64,000 nucleotides of DNA from Labrenzia sp. CE80 (GCF_009650605.1 NZ_WAJT01000001.1:1426001-1490000), one strand, 5' to 3'. Positions 52,825-61,291 are shown, counted from the stretch's first letter. Numbers and translations are program-made. Notes: generated from the letters alone by a model not told the origin.

Positions 52825-53745
52825 CTACTTCACAGTGATGACCAGCTCGTCGTCGCCCGCGTCGGGCACGAACATCAGCGGCAGGGAATAGTTGAGAATA
52901 TTCTGGCTCTGGCCCTGGCTTGGCCGCCCGATCTGGACCTTCGGCGCATCCACCTGAACGATGTGCCCGGCCGTTGTTCCATGAACCACCTGAAGCGCAT
53001 CCAGCGTCTTGGCCGTTGCCACATCGAACCAGTTGATCGTCGCCATGGACTTGGCTTCCACGACTGCGGTGCCGGTGCTCTGCCGATCGGTCAGCTGCAT
53101 GCGTTCATCACCGATCAGAAAGCGCGGCTCGACCTGGACACCCAGATCGATGGCAATGCTTTCTGCAATCCGGTCGGCCCCATGGAGTGACAGGCTGGTT
53201 GCGGCCTTTGAAACAGGCACCGGCTTCTGGAAGGCTGACAGATCCGCCGCCGGCAGAGCCTGGTCGGTGACCGTGCCGAGCAGTCCCATGATGCTGAATC
53301 TGAAACGCGGGATCTGGCGCGGGGCGAATTCCACCTGGAAGGTTCCCCGGCACCCGAGGGCAACATGACGCACACCGTCGTGGTGGTAATAGATCGAGAC
53401 GGCTTCCTCGCCGTCCGACACCGGTTCATAAACCACCGAAACGCCCGGATCGATGGTCTCGGACAGACCGCAGGCCCGCAGCAGAACCCCATAGCCAGGC
53501 ACGTCTCCGGCAGCGCCAGCCCCAGCACATTCCACGGCGAACTCCAGCTGCATGTAGTTGCCGGTGAGCTCGATGCCTTGGTGACCCAGATGGGGCAATA
53601 GCAGATCACGCGAAACGTCTTCGCCCGCCAGAGGTGTCAGTGTCACATCCGACAGCTGGATGGCATTCGCTGCAAGGGGAACGCTGTCCGTGCCATAGAC
53701 CGTCTCGATCTTCGCGAGGCAGGCGAGCTTCTTGAACTTGCGCAT
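52825..53745 (-). CDS. Major tail tube protein
   Basis: The 306-residue protein is beta-rich with two internal similar halves, as in siphovirus and Mu-like tail tubes. It starts MRKFKKLACLAKIETVYGTDSVPLAANAIQLSDVTLTPLAGEDVSRDL and has repeated FEVAVECAGAGAAGD-like and FQVEFAPRQIPRFRFSIMGLLG strands. LPLMFVPDAGDDELVITVK ends the protein. It is the only large protein between head-tail connector genes and the tail chaperone, which supports the tail tube role. No sheath gene is present, so the tail is non-contractile. Confidence 0.85.
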   Translation of the reverse strand: MRKFKKLACLAKIETVYGTDSVPLAANAIQLSDVTLTPLAGEDVSRDLLLPHLGHQGIELTGNYMQLEFAVECAGAGAAGDVPGYGVLLRACGLSETIDPGVSVVYEPVSDGEEAVSIYYHHDGVRHVALGCRGTFQVEFAPRQIPRFRFSIMGLLGTVTDQALPAADLSAFQKPVPVSKAATSLSLHGADRIAESIAIDLGVQVEPRFLIGDERMQLTDRQSTGTAVVEAKSMATINWFDVATAKTLDALQVVHGTTAGHIVQVDAPKVQIGRPSQGQSQNILNYSLPLMFVPDAGDDELVITVK

Positions 53746-53748
53746 AAG

Positions 53749-53877
53749 CTAGTCCTTCTCCGCTTTGGGTTTGGCCTTGGGTGGCTTGTTCGTTTTGGCC
53801 GCCTGATCTTCCCTCACCCGCTCGCCCGTCTTGGGATCGCGGATGTATCGACCGCCCAGTCTCGGCGCGTCAGTCAT
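53749..53877 (-). CDS. Small basic phage protein (42 residues)
   Basis: I found this frame by hand. It begins MTDAPRLGGRYIRDPKTGER, continues with VREDQAAKTNK, and ends in a Lys/Pro-rich tail (PPKAKPKAEKD). Its ATG overlaps the stop of the tail terminator gene as ATGA, and its stop comes four bases before the tail tube start. Such tiny Lys-rich genes sit here in relatives of this phage type. Perfect fit into the overlapping gene chain is the main evidence. The function is unknown. Confidence 0.75.
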   Translation of the reverse strand: MTDAPRLGGRYIRDPKTGERVREDQAAKTNKPPKAKPKAEKD

Positions 53878-54302
53878 GGCTGTTCCTCCAGATAGGTCGG
53901 GACGGAATAGCGATCCTCAAACCAGACCGCCCCGCCATGGGCCTTGATCAGATCTCCGGAAATGTGGGTGACGGGCTCGGCGGCATCGGACGGTTCAAAG
54001 CCAATCAGGCGCGAGCGGACAAAGGCCTTCAGTGCCTCAATGTCTTCCGCTGCCTGCCCCATCCGAGCATCGCTCAGATTGTCGGTGACGATGACGACCG
54101 CGATGTCGGTCTCAAGCCGCTGCAGAATGCGCCCCGTGGCGCGCTCGTTTTCACCACTGGCCTCATCTGCCACCATCACATAGGCGGCTGGCGCAGCAGA
54201 TCTGCGCTTCTCGATTACCGAGAATTCCGCCGCGCCGCAAACAGCTTTAAAGAGAGTTTGAGGCTCTTTTAAACGGGCGATTATATCGCGCACGAGGCTC
54301 AT
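53874..54302 (-). CDS. Tail terminator-like protein (Mu gp37-like)
   Basis: The 142-residue protein resembles tail terminators (gpU/gp37-like). A helix MSLVRDIIARLKEP opens it, followed by FKAVCGAAEFSVIEKRRSAAPAAYVMVADE and the strand RLETDIAVVIVTDN. Then come ALKAFVRSRLIGFEP and a C-terminal GGAVWFEDRYSVPTYL. Terminators cap the tail tube and join it to the head. It lies between the gpG-like gene and the tail tube gene, overlapping both neighbours by four bases. Confidence 0.75.
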   Translation of the reverse strand: MSLVRDIIARLKEPQTLFKAVCGAAEFSVIEKRRSAAPAAYVMVADEASGENERATGRILQRLETDIAVVIVTDNLSDARMGQAAEDIEALKAFVRSRLIGFEPSDAAEPVTHISGDLIKAHGGAVWFEDRYSVPTYLEEQP

Positions 54303-54907
54303 GAAGGCCCTCCATCCGCGATAGCGCTGTAATGCGTTTCCGCAATCGCCAGGATCGTTGCCCGGTCTTCCTCGGAAAACCCGAGATAAGGCCGCGCCGG
54401 AATAACGATCGAACGTTCGCCGAATGTGACGGTCTTCTCGAACACGCGCTTGTGGGACGTCTTCGCGAACTGCGTCTGCGTTCCAACCTTTCGGAACTTC
54501 ACTTTGCGGGATTGCGGATACTGGGTGACGATGCCGCCGCTCTGGTGAATACCGGCATAGACAAGATTGGTGCCGACGGTAGCTTCTGTTTCCGTGGCTT
54601 CGCCGCTGATCGACTTGTAGAGCCGGTTGGTGTCTCGCAGCAGTTTGGGCGTTACCGGGCCATTGCCCCCTGAGCGACCATGCGTCTTGCGTTTCGCGCG
54701 GGCTTTCGCAGTGCGCGGTGCATGGCGTTGCCAGGGCGTTCCATCCGGCGAGGTCTCTGTCTCAAACCGGCGCTGCACGGAAAACAGCATTGCCGCCTGG
54801 ATCTCAACCATCATCGGTCCGGTCTCACCGCCCGCGTCCGCGACACGGCTCAGTGCCGCATTGATCTCGGCGTCTTCTATGGTAACAAAGGGTGTCGACC
54901 CGGTCAT
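54299..54907 (-). CDS. Phage virion morphogenesis protein (Mu gpG-like)
   Basis: The 202-residue protein matches the Mu gpG/phage_tail_S family: SVQRRFETETSPDGTPWQRHAPRTAKARAKRKTHGRSGGNGPV, then LLRDTNRLYKSISGEATETEATVGTNLVYAGIHQSGG. The final PARPYLGFSEEDRATILAIAETHY carries the PARPFLG-type motif of the family. Mu gpG helps join head and tail. The region after the GG motif is extended compared with short family members. It overlaps the terminator gene and follows the gp36-like gene by 11 bases. Confidence 0.9.
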   Translation of the reverse strand: MTGSTPFVTIEDAEINAALSRVADAGGETGPMMVEIQAAMLFSVQRRFETETSPDGTPWQRHAPRTAKARAKRKTHGRSGGNGPVTPKLLRDTNRLYKSISGEATETEATVGTNLVYAGIHQSGGIVTQYPQSRKVKFRKVGTQTQFAKTSHKRVFEKTVTFGERSIVIPARPYLGFSEEDRATILAIAETHYSAIADGGPS

Positions 54908-54918
54908 TGGTCCCTCCC

Positions 54919-55350
54919 CTAAAAGCCGGACAGGCTGTCGCGGGAAAAGATCCGGTCCGGTGCAGACACCTGGACCTGGCCTTCGCCGCTCTGATCGGAC
55001 GCCGCCCCTTCCGCCTCAAGCTGGACGGCGCCCTTCGCGACATCCTTCAGCCAGGCAATCGCTTGGCCGTAGTCCCGCGTGACGGGATCGTCCTTGTCCG
55101 TGCGCCGGCCATGCAGGAAATACCGGGAGATCTCGCAGATGATCCGCGTCAGGACGGCAGGAACCGGATCGAGCGGCAGGCGATAGAGCTTGGCCAAATA
55201 GCTATCGGCCAGATTTTCCGCATCCGAGATATGGGCGGCAACCTTGGCCGCATCGATCGTGGTCGCAGGCAGGTTCGTCTCGTCCGTGAGCTGGATCAGC
55301 TCATCTTCGCCAAACCGGTCAATCAGATCCTGCTGTGTTGCGTAGGCCAC
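54919..55350 (-). CDS. DUF1320 head-tail connector (Mu gp36-like)
   Basis: The product is 143 residues from the GTG at 55350. AYATQQDLIDRFGEDELIQLTDETNLPATTIDAAKVAAHISDAENLADSYLAKLYRLPLD is the textbook start of DUF1320 proteins, followed by ICEISRYFLHGRR and AIAWLKDVAKGAVQL. AAGGA lies six bases before the GTG. The ATG two codons upstream (55356) is directly against that SD, so GTG is preferred. Gp36 forms part of the head completion ring. It lies between the gp35-like and gpG-like genes. Confidence 0.9.
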   Translation of the reverse strand: MAYATQQDLIDRFGEDELIQLTDETNLPATTIDAAKVAAHISDAENLADSYLAKLYRLPLDPVPAVLTRIICEISRYFLHGRRTDKDDPVTRDYGQAIAWLKDVAKGAVQLEAEGAASDQSGEGQVQVSAPDRIFSRDSLSGF

Positions 55351-55390
55351 GGACATTCCTTCCACGGATGTTTCAGCTGGCTTTGGCAGG

Positions 55391-55726
55391 TCAGGCGGGT
55401 GAGATAACACCGGCCTTTTGCAGCGCGGCCAGTTCACCGGCTGGCAGAGAAATCGGATCCCCAACCCTGTAGCGTTTGCCATTGCAGCGCAGCGGCGAGA
55501 CGATCACGCCTTTGACCAGTGCTTCAGTCTTTGCATCTGCAAGAACCTTCGAAGATGCCGGAGAAGCGGGTTTTGAGGCCGGAGCGGTCTTGGGCTTGTC
55601 GTCCTTCGCTGCTGCTTCAGTTTGGGCCGTCGTCGCGGGTGTCGCGACAGCCGGATCACCGGTAACGGCTTTGGAAGCCTCAGGAGACTTCGGTGCGGTT
55701 TGCGTTTTGGCTTTGCGCGGCGCCAT
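55391..55726 (-). CDS. Mu gp35-like head protein
   Basis: The 111-residue protein has an N-terminal half rich in Ala, Lys, Pro and Thr (residues 1-70, probably disordered). The folded C-terminal half, GVIVSPLRCNGKRYRVGDPISLPAGELAALQKAGVISPA, matches the Mu gp35/FluMu small-head-protein pattern of G-K-R-Y..GD.I.L...ALQ.AG. Location between capsid and gp36-like genes is as in Mu. The basic disordered part may contact DNA or the capsid. Confidence 0.72.
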   Translation of the reverse strand: MAPRKAKTQTAPKSPEASKAVTGDPAVATPATTAQTEAAAKDDKPKTAPASKPASPASSKVLADAKTEALVKGVIVSPLRCNGKRYRVGDPISLPAGELAALQKAGVISPA

Positions 55727-55730
55727 CGGA

Positions 55731-56711
55731 TCAGCCCCCCGCCACAGCGTTTTGGATGAAATAACCGACGTCCTTTGCGACGATCAGTTCCTTCACCCGC
55801 TCGCCGGTCCGGATCCGTACACCGCCCTGCAGGCCGACATCCCGATCCTCGATGCGTCCGGAGAACTTGGTGCCATATTGGGCGGTAAAGCCGAAAGTGA
55901 TGCCGCCGCCCTGGGGATTGGCGATCGGGTTCAGGTGGATCATGGAAATATGATTGCCCCAGGCCCGGGCAAGATTGGCACTCTGTCCCGGTTTGGCCGT
56001 GTTGTACCAGGCATCCCCGACCAGGATCCGGGAGATTCCTTCACCGGAAAAGAGATCCAAAAACTGCTGCCGGGAGACAATACCCTCCTCGGTCAGATTG
56101 CCCTTCACCGCATTGACGATCTTCGGATGCGAGGACAATTTCGACCAGACCGACCGGCCCATTACCATGGTGTTCGGCTGAAAGATCAGTGTCGACTCGA
56201 TACCGGTCTTCAGGACGCCGATTGGATCTGAATTGGAGTAGTCGCTGAACTGGTCTGTACCGGCCAGGGTGATCCGGCGATCCGCCGAATAGCTGTTCAG
56301 ATTGTGCACCATGGAGGCCACCCGCACTTCGCGCACATTCAGCAAAGTGTCGGTCAGCATCATTGCTGCATGGCCTTCCGGATCGAACTTGGAAACATTG
56401 CGGCTGCGCGCTTCCGAGGCAGCATCGATGTCGGAATAGGGAATGGGGGACTCAAAGCCGTAGTCCTCGACCTCGTCGGTCTTTTCCGTGCCGCCGAACT
56501 CAAGCTGCTGCACCCGGCCCCGCCGGCCGACCTTGCCGTCCGGAATGTTGAAGGCCTCATTCAGCGGATATTCGGTCCAGGCGAACTTCTCGGCCCCAAC
56601 AGGTGTTCGGGGCAGAACCTCATCGGCGATCAGCGAAGAGCGGTCATTGCGGTAGCCGATGGCGATCGCAGTCAGGATCGGATCGACGGTAAACGGGCGG
56701 TTGGGAGCCAT
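55731..56711 (-). CDS. Major capsid protein
   Basis: The 326-residue protein is the HK97-fold capsid subunit of this phage type. MAPNRPFTVDPILTAIAIGYRNDRSSLIADEVLPRTPV opens it, with YGFESPIPYSDIDAASEAR, LLNVREVRVASMVHNLNSY and a C-terminal RIRTGERVKELIVAKDVGYFIQNAV. It follows the decoration protein gene by 70 bases and precedes the gp35-like gene by four. Mu-like siphoviruses use such capsids cleaved and matured with the protease/scaffold pair upstream. Confidence 0.88.
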   Translation of the reverse strand: MAPNRPFTVDPILTAIAIGYRNDRSSLIADEVLPRTPVGAEKFAWTEYPLNEAFNIPDGKVGRRGRVQQLEFGGTEKTDEVEDYGFESPIPYSDIDAASEARSRNVSKFDPEGHAAMMLTDTLLNVREVRVASMVHNLNSYSADRRITLAGTDQFSDYSNSDPIGVLKTGIESTLIFQPNTMVMGRSVWSKLSSHPKIVNAVKGNLTEEGIVSRQQFLDLFSGEGISRILVGDAWYNTAKPGQSANLARAWGNHISMIHLNPIANPQGGGITFGFTAQYGTKFSGRIEDRDVGLQGGVRIRTGERVKELIVAKDVGYFIQNAVAGG

Positions 56712-56781
56712 GGCGTCCTCTAAATGTTAAGTCGCGAAATCGTCGGGAGAACCGGATCAGCCCAGTTCAGGCCAGCTCAGA

Positions 56782-57165
56782 TCAAGCCGGTTCGTGGAAG
56801 AGGCCGGGCTGGATCCAGGCATCGATGATGTCGTCGGCAACGCCGGGCTCTTCGGCAAAGCCGATGATCCGGCGGGTCTCGCCGGCAGCTGCGACACAGA
56901 CAATCGCCTTGCCGCTGGCATCCGAGGTCAGCGGATCACCGGCGGAGACCGCCGCGCCAAGCTGCACGGCGCCAAGTCCGGCGCGGATGACATCCACCAT
57001 GCCGCCAAGCGGCGCGCCCATCTTGTCGGAGACGCCAATCACCGGATCGGTATCGGCAGCAGCCGTTGCCGCCATTCGCGAACTGGCAACATCGGAAAAC
57101 GCCACGATGCGGAAGGGTTCAACCTCTGCAGTCGTCTCATGGGACCGGATGAACGTCGGGATCAT
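56782..57165 (-). CDS. DUF2190-type capsid decoration (cement) protein
   Basis: The 127-residue protein fits DUF2190: FRIVAFSDVASSRMAATAAADTDPVIGVSDKMGA, followed by VQLGAAVSAGDPLTSDASGKAIV with the GD.L..D..G signature, then RIIGFAEEPGVADDIIDAWIQPG. Such proteins stud the outside of the capsid as trimers. Its start overlaps the protease gene stop (ATGA). Confidence 0.85.
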   Translation of the reverse strand: MIPTFIRSHETTAEVEPFRIVAFSDVASSRMAATAAADTDPVIGVSDKMGAPLGGMVDVIRAGLGAVQLGAAVSAGDPLTSDASGKAIVCVAAAGETRRIIGFAEEPGVADDIIDAWIQPGLFHEPA

Positions 57166-57761
57166 GATTTTTGCTCCTGAACAGCTTGCACGGCGGCAGC
57201 GATGTCGATGATCTGACCACTGGCGGCAAGTTGTGCCTGATGGGCGGTTGCAGCTGCAGCCACTTCGACCGGGTCACGCTCACTCATCCCGGCCAGACCA
57301 GCGTCAGCCTGTTTCTGACTGCCGAGCTGGGCTACGGTCAGTGCCGGTGCATTGGCGGTAAAGGCTTCGAACTGCTTGAGATCGGCCTTGGCAAGCTCCA
57401 GCCCCCAGTCTTTCAGCGCCGGAGCCAGTTTCCCGGCTTCAATGGCTGCTGCCACAAGCTCTTCAGCGTTGTCAGCCTGTATGCTGTCGCTCAGTGACTT
57501 GAGGTCCGCTTGCAGGGCCGTGACCTGTTCAATCGGCACGAATTTGGCGGGGTCGGGCTTACCTGGATCAGCTTTTGATGCCTTCGCAGCATTGGCCAGA
57601 TCTGCCACAGAGGCGGCAACGACAGTCGCATCTGCCGTCTTGTCCAGCCCGGCGGCCACCGCAATTGCGGATAGGCCATTTACAAGGGAAGTGATCGAGG
57701 CAAGCGCCTCCCCTTCCCCGGCGTCCTCGGACAGGCCGAGAGCTTCAAGGATCTCATCCAT
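57162..57761 (-). CDS. Internal-start capsid scaffold protein (gpZ-like)
   Basis: In-frame within the protease gene, ATG at 57761 begins MDEILEALGLSEDAGEGEAL and yields 199 residues identical to the protease C-terminus. AAAGGACC sits six bases upstream of that ATG, unusually good for an internal codon. In phage Mu the scaffold gpZ is made from the 3' part of gene I in the same way. The product is helical and Ala-rich, as scaffolds are. Confidence 0.7.
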   Translation of the reverse strand: MDEILEALGLSEDAGEGEALASITSLVNGLSAIAVAAGLDKTADATVVAASVADLANAAKASKADPGKPDPAKFVPIEQVTALQADLKSLSDSIQADNAEELVAAAIEAGKLAPALKDWGLELAKADLKQFEAFTANAPALTVAQLGSQKQADAGLAGMSERDPVEVAAAATAHQAQLAASGQIIDIAAAVQAVQEQKS

Positions 57762-58274
57762 GTCAGGTCCTTTGGTTGTCTTGGGAAACGCGCGGGCGGC
57801 AATGGCCTCAAGATCCATCGCGGGCATGTTCAACAGCGCCGCATTGCGCAGCGCGGCGACCTTGCCGGCCTTGTCGCGGGTGAACAGCGGGGAGATGTAG
57901 CGATATTCGGTCGCCTCAATCGCGGCCCTGGCGGCGGCGGTCCATTCAACCCGGCCATAAATACCGTCAACCCGGACCTCTAAGTCTTTGACCCAGCCAG
58001 CTGCCTTGGCCGTGCCACCAACGCCAGGAATGGCGCCGAAGACCGACTGATGATCATAGTCGATCATCATTTCCGTTCCACCGAGATAGGCCTTGGTGCG
58101 AGCGATGATGGCCTGCATGGCGGTCTGATCGCCGGCATCGAACGGCCCCCGACCATCGCGGGCCTGGAAGGTGCCCGCCGGGATCAGCTTGATCCAGCTG
58201 CCACTGGTCATGTCAGCCGTCAGGGCAACCGGGTTGGCGACGCAGATCTCAAATGGGTTGGGGCGTTTGCTCAT
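57162..58274 (-). CDS. Prohead protease (Mu gpI-like), with nested scaffold
   Basis: The 370-residue protein is a Mu gpI-type protease. IKLIPAGTFQARDGRGPF, then MMIDYDHQSVFGAIPGVGG (a catalytic His block) and EWTAAARAAIEATEYRYISPLFTRDKAGKV lie in the N-terminal half. ALLNMPAMDLEAIAARAF ends the protease part at about residue 163. Downstream is a helical Ala/Glu-rich region typical of scaffold. An in-frame ATG with a strong SD (57761) would make the scaffold alone, as gpZ in Mu. Start: MSKRPNPFEICV at 58274. The frame is open to 58310 but lacks family sequence. This is the first phage gene after the foreign cassette and its own promoter region is not obvious. Confidence 0.9.
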   Translation of the reverse strand: MSKRPNPFEICVANPVALTADMTSGSWIKLIPAGTFQARDGRGPFDAGDQTAMQAIIARTKAYLGGTEMMIDYDHQSVFGAIPGVGGTAKAAGWVKDLEVRVDGIYGRVEWTAAARAAIEATEYRYISPLFTRDKAGKVAALRNAALLNMPAMDLEAIAARAFPKTTKGPDMDEILEALGLSEDAGEGEALASITSLVNGLSAIAVAAGLDKTADATVVAASVADLANAAKASKADPGKPDPAKFVPIEQVTALQADLKSLSDSIQADNAEELVAAAIEAGKLAPALKDWGLELAKADLKQFEAFTANAPALTVAQLGSQKQADAGLAGMSERDPVEVAAAATAHQAQLAASGQIIDIAAAVQAVQEQKS

Positions 58275-58742
58275 GGGGCAAGAGTGCCCGGGAGCCGAAA
58301 AGCATATCACCCACGCGGGTGCAGGGGGAGATTCAATGGAAAAGTAAGGGTTCGATAATGCCGCAAGCGGGAGCCAAGATCAAATTTACATTTTTGGTGA
58401 GTGTTATGGCCCGTTTGGGGGCTAAGAAACGCTATTTTGTACTGGCTATCAAAGATTGGATTGCGTTTGACCGCGACAGGCAGAAAGCAATGACTGGCTA
58501 GAAATACGTGCCAGCCCAGTCCTTACAACCAATTTAGAAACAAATATCGCCATTACGAGGCAGAACGGTATGGCTCATCAGGACAAGGAAACGCATTTTC
58601 ACGCGGTCGAAACGCAACAGATCGCGAATTAGTCCACCGAGCCAGCATCTTAGAGATTTTGGAAGTTCCACATCCGCTTTGGGTTGCATTCTCTGGTTAC
58701 ATGCAATTCTGTGTGTCTAATTCATTTGGAAGGTGATTGTTG
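58275..58742. other. Left junction of the foreign cassette (no gene)
   Basis: About 468 bases between the protease start and the kinase start. Composition changes from G+C-rich to A+T-rich near 58340-58370. A plus-strand frame of 47 codons starts at 58358 (MPQAGAKIKFTFLVSVMARL), but it has no SD or family match and I do not call it. CACCCACGCGGGTG (near 58309-58322) is a short inverted repeat. A promoter for the kinase operon should lie in 58650-58735. TTGCAT at about 58684 is a weak candidate minus-35. Confidence 0.4.
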
Positions 58743-60131
58743 ATGGACAGCGTTAAGGCAAAGGAACTAGAGGCGATTCTTAAAGGAAAAACGCTCCAAG
58801 GCTTTGAAATTATCGAATTGATCGATCACGGGAAATCGGCTGCAGTCTTTAAAGGCCGTTCTATTGAAACAGATGAAACAGTTGCGGTTAAAGTTTTTGA
58901 TGATGAACTCATTGCCAAGTATGGCGACACTGCTCAGCTGAAACGCATCAAACGCGAGCTGGAACTAGTTGGAAAGTCCCATCAGAACATGGTTGAAATT
59001 CTTGGTGGCGGCTTCGATCAACATACTAAAAACCACTACCTGATCATGGGGTTTCTTGACGGTCCAAATTTGAAGAAGTGCCTTCAAGAGGTACCCGTAA
59101 AGAATATTCCCTTGCTCGTCTCCCAACTTGCGAATTGCTGCGAATATCTTGAAGGGCGAGGTCTTGTTCACCGTGACATTAAACCGGAAAATATTGTCCT
59201 GGTTGACGATCTATCGAAACTGATCCTACTAGATTTCGGTGTTGTGAGACCCTTTGGTCAAGGTGATGTAACGGATGGCGATGGCGTCCAATCTTTTGTT
59301 GGGACGCTACAGTATAGTTCACCCGAGTTCCTGCTTAGGAACGAGAAAGATACAAGAGAAGGTTGGCGCGCTCTAACATTTTACCAAATTGGCGCAGTTA
59401 TGCATGATCTAATTATGCGAAAACCTATATTTGAGGAAAGCACCCAGCCATACGCAAGATTAGTTAACTCCGTGCAGCAAGACACCCCAACAATTTCTAA
59501 TAAATCACTTCCAAACTACCTGATTGAAACAGCCAGTCTCTGCCTTTCAAAAGTTCCAGAAGTGCGTGTCAAAACTCTTAGCTGGAAGTCCTTTCACCCA
59601 CCGGAGGTTACAGATGATCCGTTGAAAAGAGTGAAAGAGAGAGTATCTCTGCGCGCTGCGGCAACTTTCATAGAGCCAGTCACAACTGCAACTAACGATG
59701 ACGCTGCTAACGCGCTTTTGGAAGACGTAATTACACACTTGAAGGTCAAAGTTCGGGCGATCAGAAATGCAAACCGAGCTGCTTTTCCGCCCTTGGCTGT
59801 TACGAGGGAGAAGGATCCAGTAATTCGTGTTGAGTTTGATACGTCCGTGCCTCACGGCCTGATCGGGACTATAAAACTCTGGTTCGCAGTAGAAGTGTTG
59901 GATGCAGCCGCGGGTGTAATCAGAATGAGTGCAGCAGGCTTGTGGACCTGTCTGGATACAAATTGCCCGAAGGAGTGGCACATAGTGCACTTAGGTTTAA
60001 CCGGCGTTGATGAATTTTCGGGCTCACTGGAAAGTTGTATGTATTGGGCCTTGGATAGGGCCCAGCAGGCAGCCGCCGAAAATGAAGAGATGCATATTGA
60101 TTTTGGCCCAATTGCGGGGGGTAAGTCATAA
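58743..60131 (+). CDS. Ser/Thr protein kinase-like protein with unknown C-terminal domain
   Basis: The 462-residue protein has a Hanks-type kinase core at about 20-290. There is a divergent Gly-rich loop (DHGKSAAVFKG), Lys50 in VAVKVF, the catalytic HRDIKPENIVL (143-153), DFG at 164-166 and SPE at 193-195. All essential residues are present, so it should be active. The last 170 residues form an unrecognised domain with PPLAVTREKDPVIRVEFDTSV and a WTCLDTNCPKEWH Cys/Trp motif. No membrane helix or sensor domain is seen. It ends TAATG with the ATPase gene, so translation is coupled. An A+T-rich base composition and rare codons unlike the phage indicate foreign origin. Start at 58743 has GGAAGGTG upstream; a TTG at 58737 is weaker. 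Confidence 0.88.
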   Translation: MDSVKAKELEAILKGKTLQGFEIIELIDHGKSAAVFKGRSIETDETVAVKVFDDELIAKYGDTAQLKRIKRELELVGKSHQNMVEILGGGFDQHTKNHYLIMGFLDGPNLKKCLQEVPVKNIPLLVSQLANCCEYLEGRGLVHRDIKPENIVLVDDLSKLILLDFGVVRPFGQGDVTDGDGVQSFVGTLQYSSPEFLLRNEKDTREGWRALTFYQIGAVMHDLIMRKPIFEESTQPYARLVNSVQQDTPTISNKSLPNYLIETASLCLSKVPEVRVKTLSWKSFHPPEVTDDPLKRVKERVSLRAAATFIEPVTTATNDDAANALLEDVITHLKVKVRAIRNANRAAFPPLAVTREKDPVIRVEFDTSVPHGLIGTIKLWFAVEVLDAAAGVIRMSAAGLWTCLDTNCPKEWHIVHLGLTGVDEFSGSLESCMYWALDRAQQAAAENEEMHIDFGPIAGGKS

Positions 60132-61291
60132 TGTCCGATACATGGTGGACCAACGCAGAAGATCTTGATGACGAGCAGAAGGCCGTGGTGCTTCTGCCTA
60201 ACGACGGGCACAATTTGATCATTGGCCCTCCGGGGTGCGGAAAGACAAACCTCTTACTACTTCGCGCCTCTTATCTCGATCGCAGCGGATTGAAAAACTT
60301 CGCGGTATTAACCTTTGCCCGGTCATTGAGAGAATTCTTGGCCTCTGGCGCAAGCAATTACCCTTTCTCACCAGATAAAATTCAAACCTATGTGCGATGG
60401 GGTAATACAGTACTAGCTGAAAATGGCCAACCGACCGGGCAACGAGATAATTTCGATGAGGTTCGTAGTTCGTTGTTAGAACGGTTAAAAGTGGTCGCTG
60501 CTGACAACAAGCCACAAAACATGTTCGATTGTATATTTCTCGATGAAGCGCAGGACTACACGTCTGAAGAGCTTAAGGTTCTAATGAGCTTTACTCCACG
60601 CCTATTTGCAGTCGGCGACATCAATCAACGTATACATTCCGAAGATCAAGATGCTCTAAATTCACTTGAAAAAGATGGAGTTTCCATAACACGATTGACG
60701 TACCACTATCGCAATGGACTTAAGATTTGCCGTGTCGCTGATGGTATTCAAGGGCTGGTTGAAAAAGCTGAAGGCCTTGAGACAACTTCAAACTATGATG
60801 AAGAAGCATATCCATCGACTGTAACTCGTTTTTCTCAAATGTCTCTAGATGAACAAATCGCTACATGTATTGAGGCTATACCATCGCAGCTATCGGCTTA
60901 TCCCGATGAGTATATTGGCGTGTTGTGCCCCAAAAAAGAGGATTTGGCAGTTATTGCGAAACAATTTAAAGAGTCGCACCTATTCGAACAAGTTCATGTT
61001 CAGCACGGTGAATACGAAGCGATGACAGATGAACGTCGCATTGTCCTCACTACGGTCCATGGCGCGAAGGGGCTCGAATTTAGGGCGGAACACTTTCTAG
61101 CCGCAGATCATGTGAAGCGTTTTCGTTTGCAAAAGAAAATGGCGTACACAGCAGTGACAAGATGTAAAACGTCATTATCTGTATACCATTGCGGGGACCT
61201 CCCGGGGTATTTTGAAAATGGTTTCGCCGCTTGCGAAAAGCCGACAAGAGGCCCAGCTCTCGACGATCTATTTGGGAGCAACAGCGAATGA
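60131..61291 (+). CDS. Compact UvrD/Rep-like SF1 ATPase
   Basis: The 386-residue protein carries the SF1A motifs in order: LIIGPPGCGKTN (Walker A, 32-39), CIFLDEAQDY (Walker B, 137-142), VGDINQRI (motif III), YHYRNG (motif IV), LTTVHGAKGLEF (motif V) and AYTAVTRCKTSL (motif VI with the Arg). At 386 residues it lacks the long 1B and 2B insertions of UvrD, so it may be an ATPase or translocase more than a processive helicase, as for the AAA_19-type proteins. It overlaps the kinase stop by one base and the third gene by four (ATGA), forming one coupled operon. Confidence 0.88.
   Translation: MSDTWWTNAEDLDDEQKAVVLLPNDGHNLIIGPPGCGKTNLLLLRASYLDRSGLKNFAVLTFARSLREFLASGASNYPFSPDKIQTYVRWGNTVLAENGQPTGQRDNFDEVRSSLLERLKVVAADNKPQNMFDCIFLDEAQDYTSEELKVLMSFTPRLFAVGDINQRIHSEDQDALNSLEKDGVSITRLTYHYRNGLKICRVADGIQGLVEKAEGLETTSNYDEEAYPSTVTRFSQMSLDEQIATCIEAIPSQLSAYPDEYIGVLCPKKEDLAVIAKQFKESHLFEQVHVQHGEYEAMTDERRIVLTTVHGAKGLEFRAEHFLAADHVKRFRLQKKMAYTAVTRCKTSLSVYHCGDLPGYFENGFAACEKPTRGPALDDLFGSNSE

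Noticed and set aside
43205..58274. The tail and head cluster as a gene transfer agent
   Set aside because: The tail resembles GTA genes, but the Mu-type head, the com-dam module and the inserted accessory cassette point to a phage. True GTAs have an HK97-type head cluster of other gene order.
58358..58501. Plus-strand 47-codon frame ahead of the kinase
   Set aside because: No ribosome site, no recognisable domain, and it lies in the composition junction; chance is enough.
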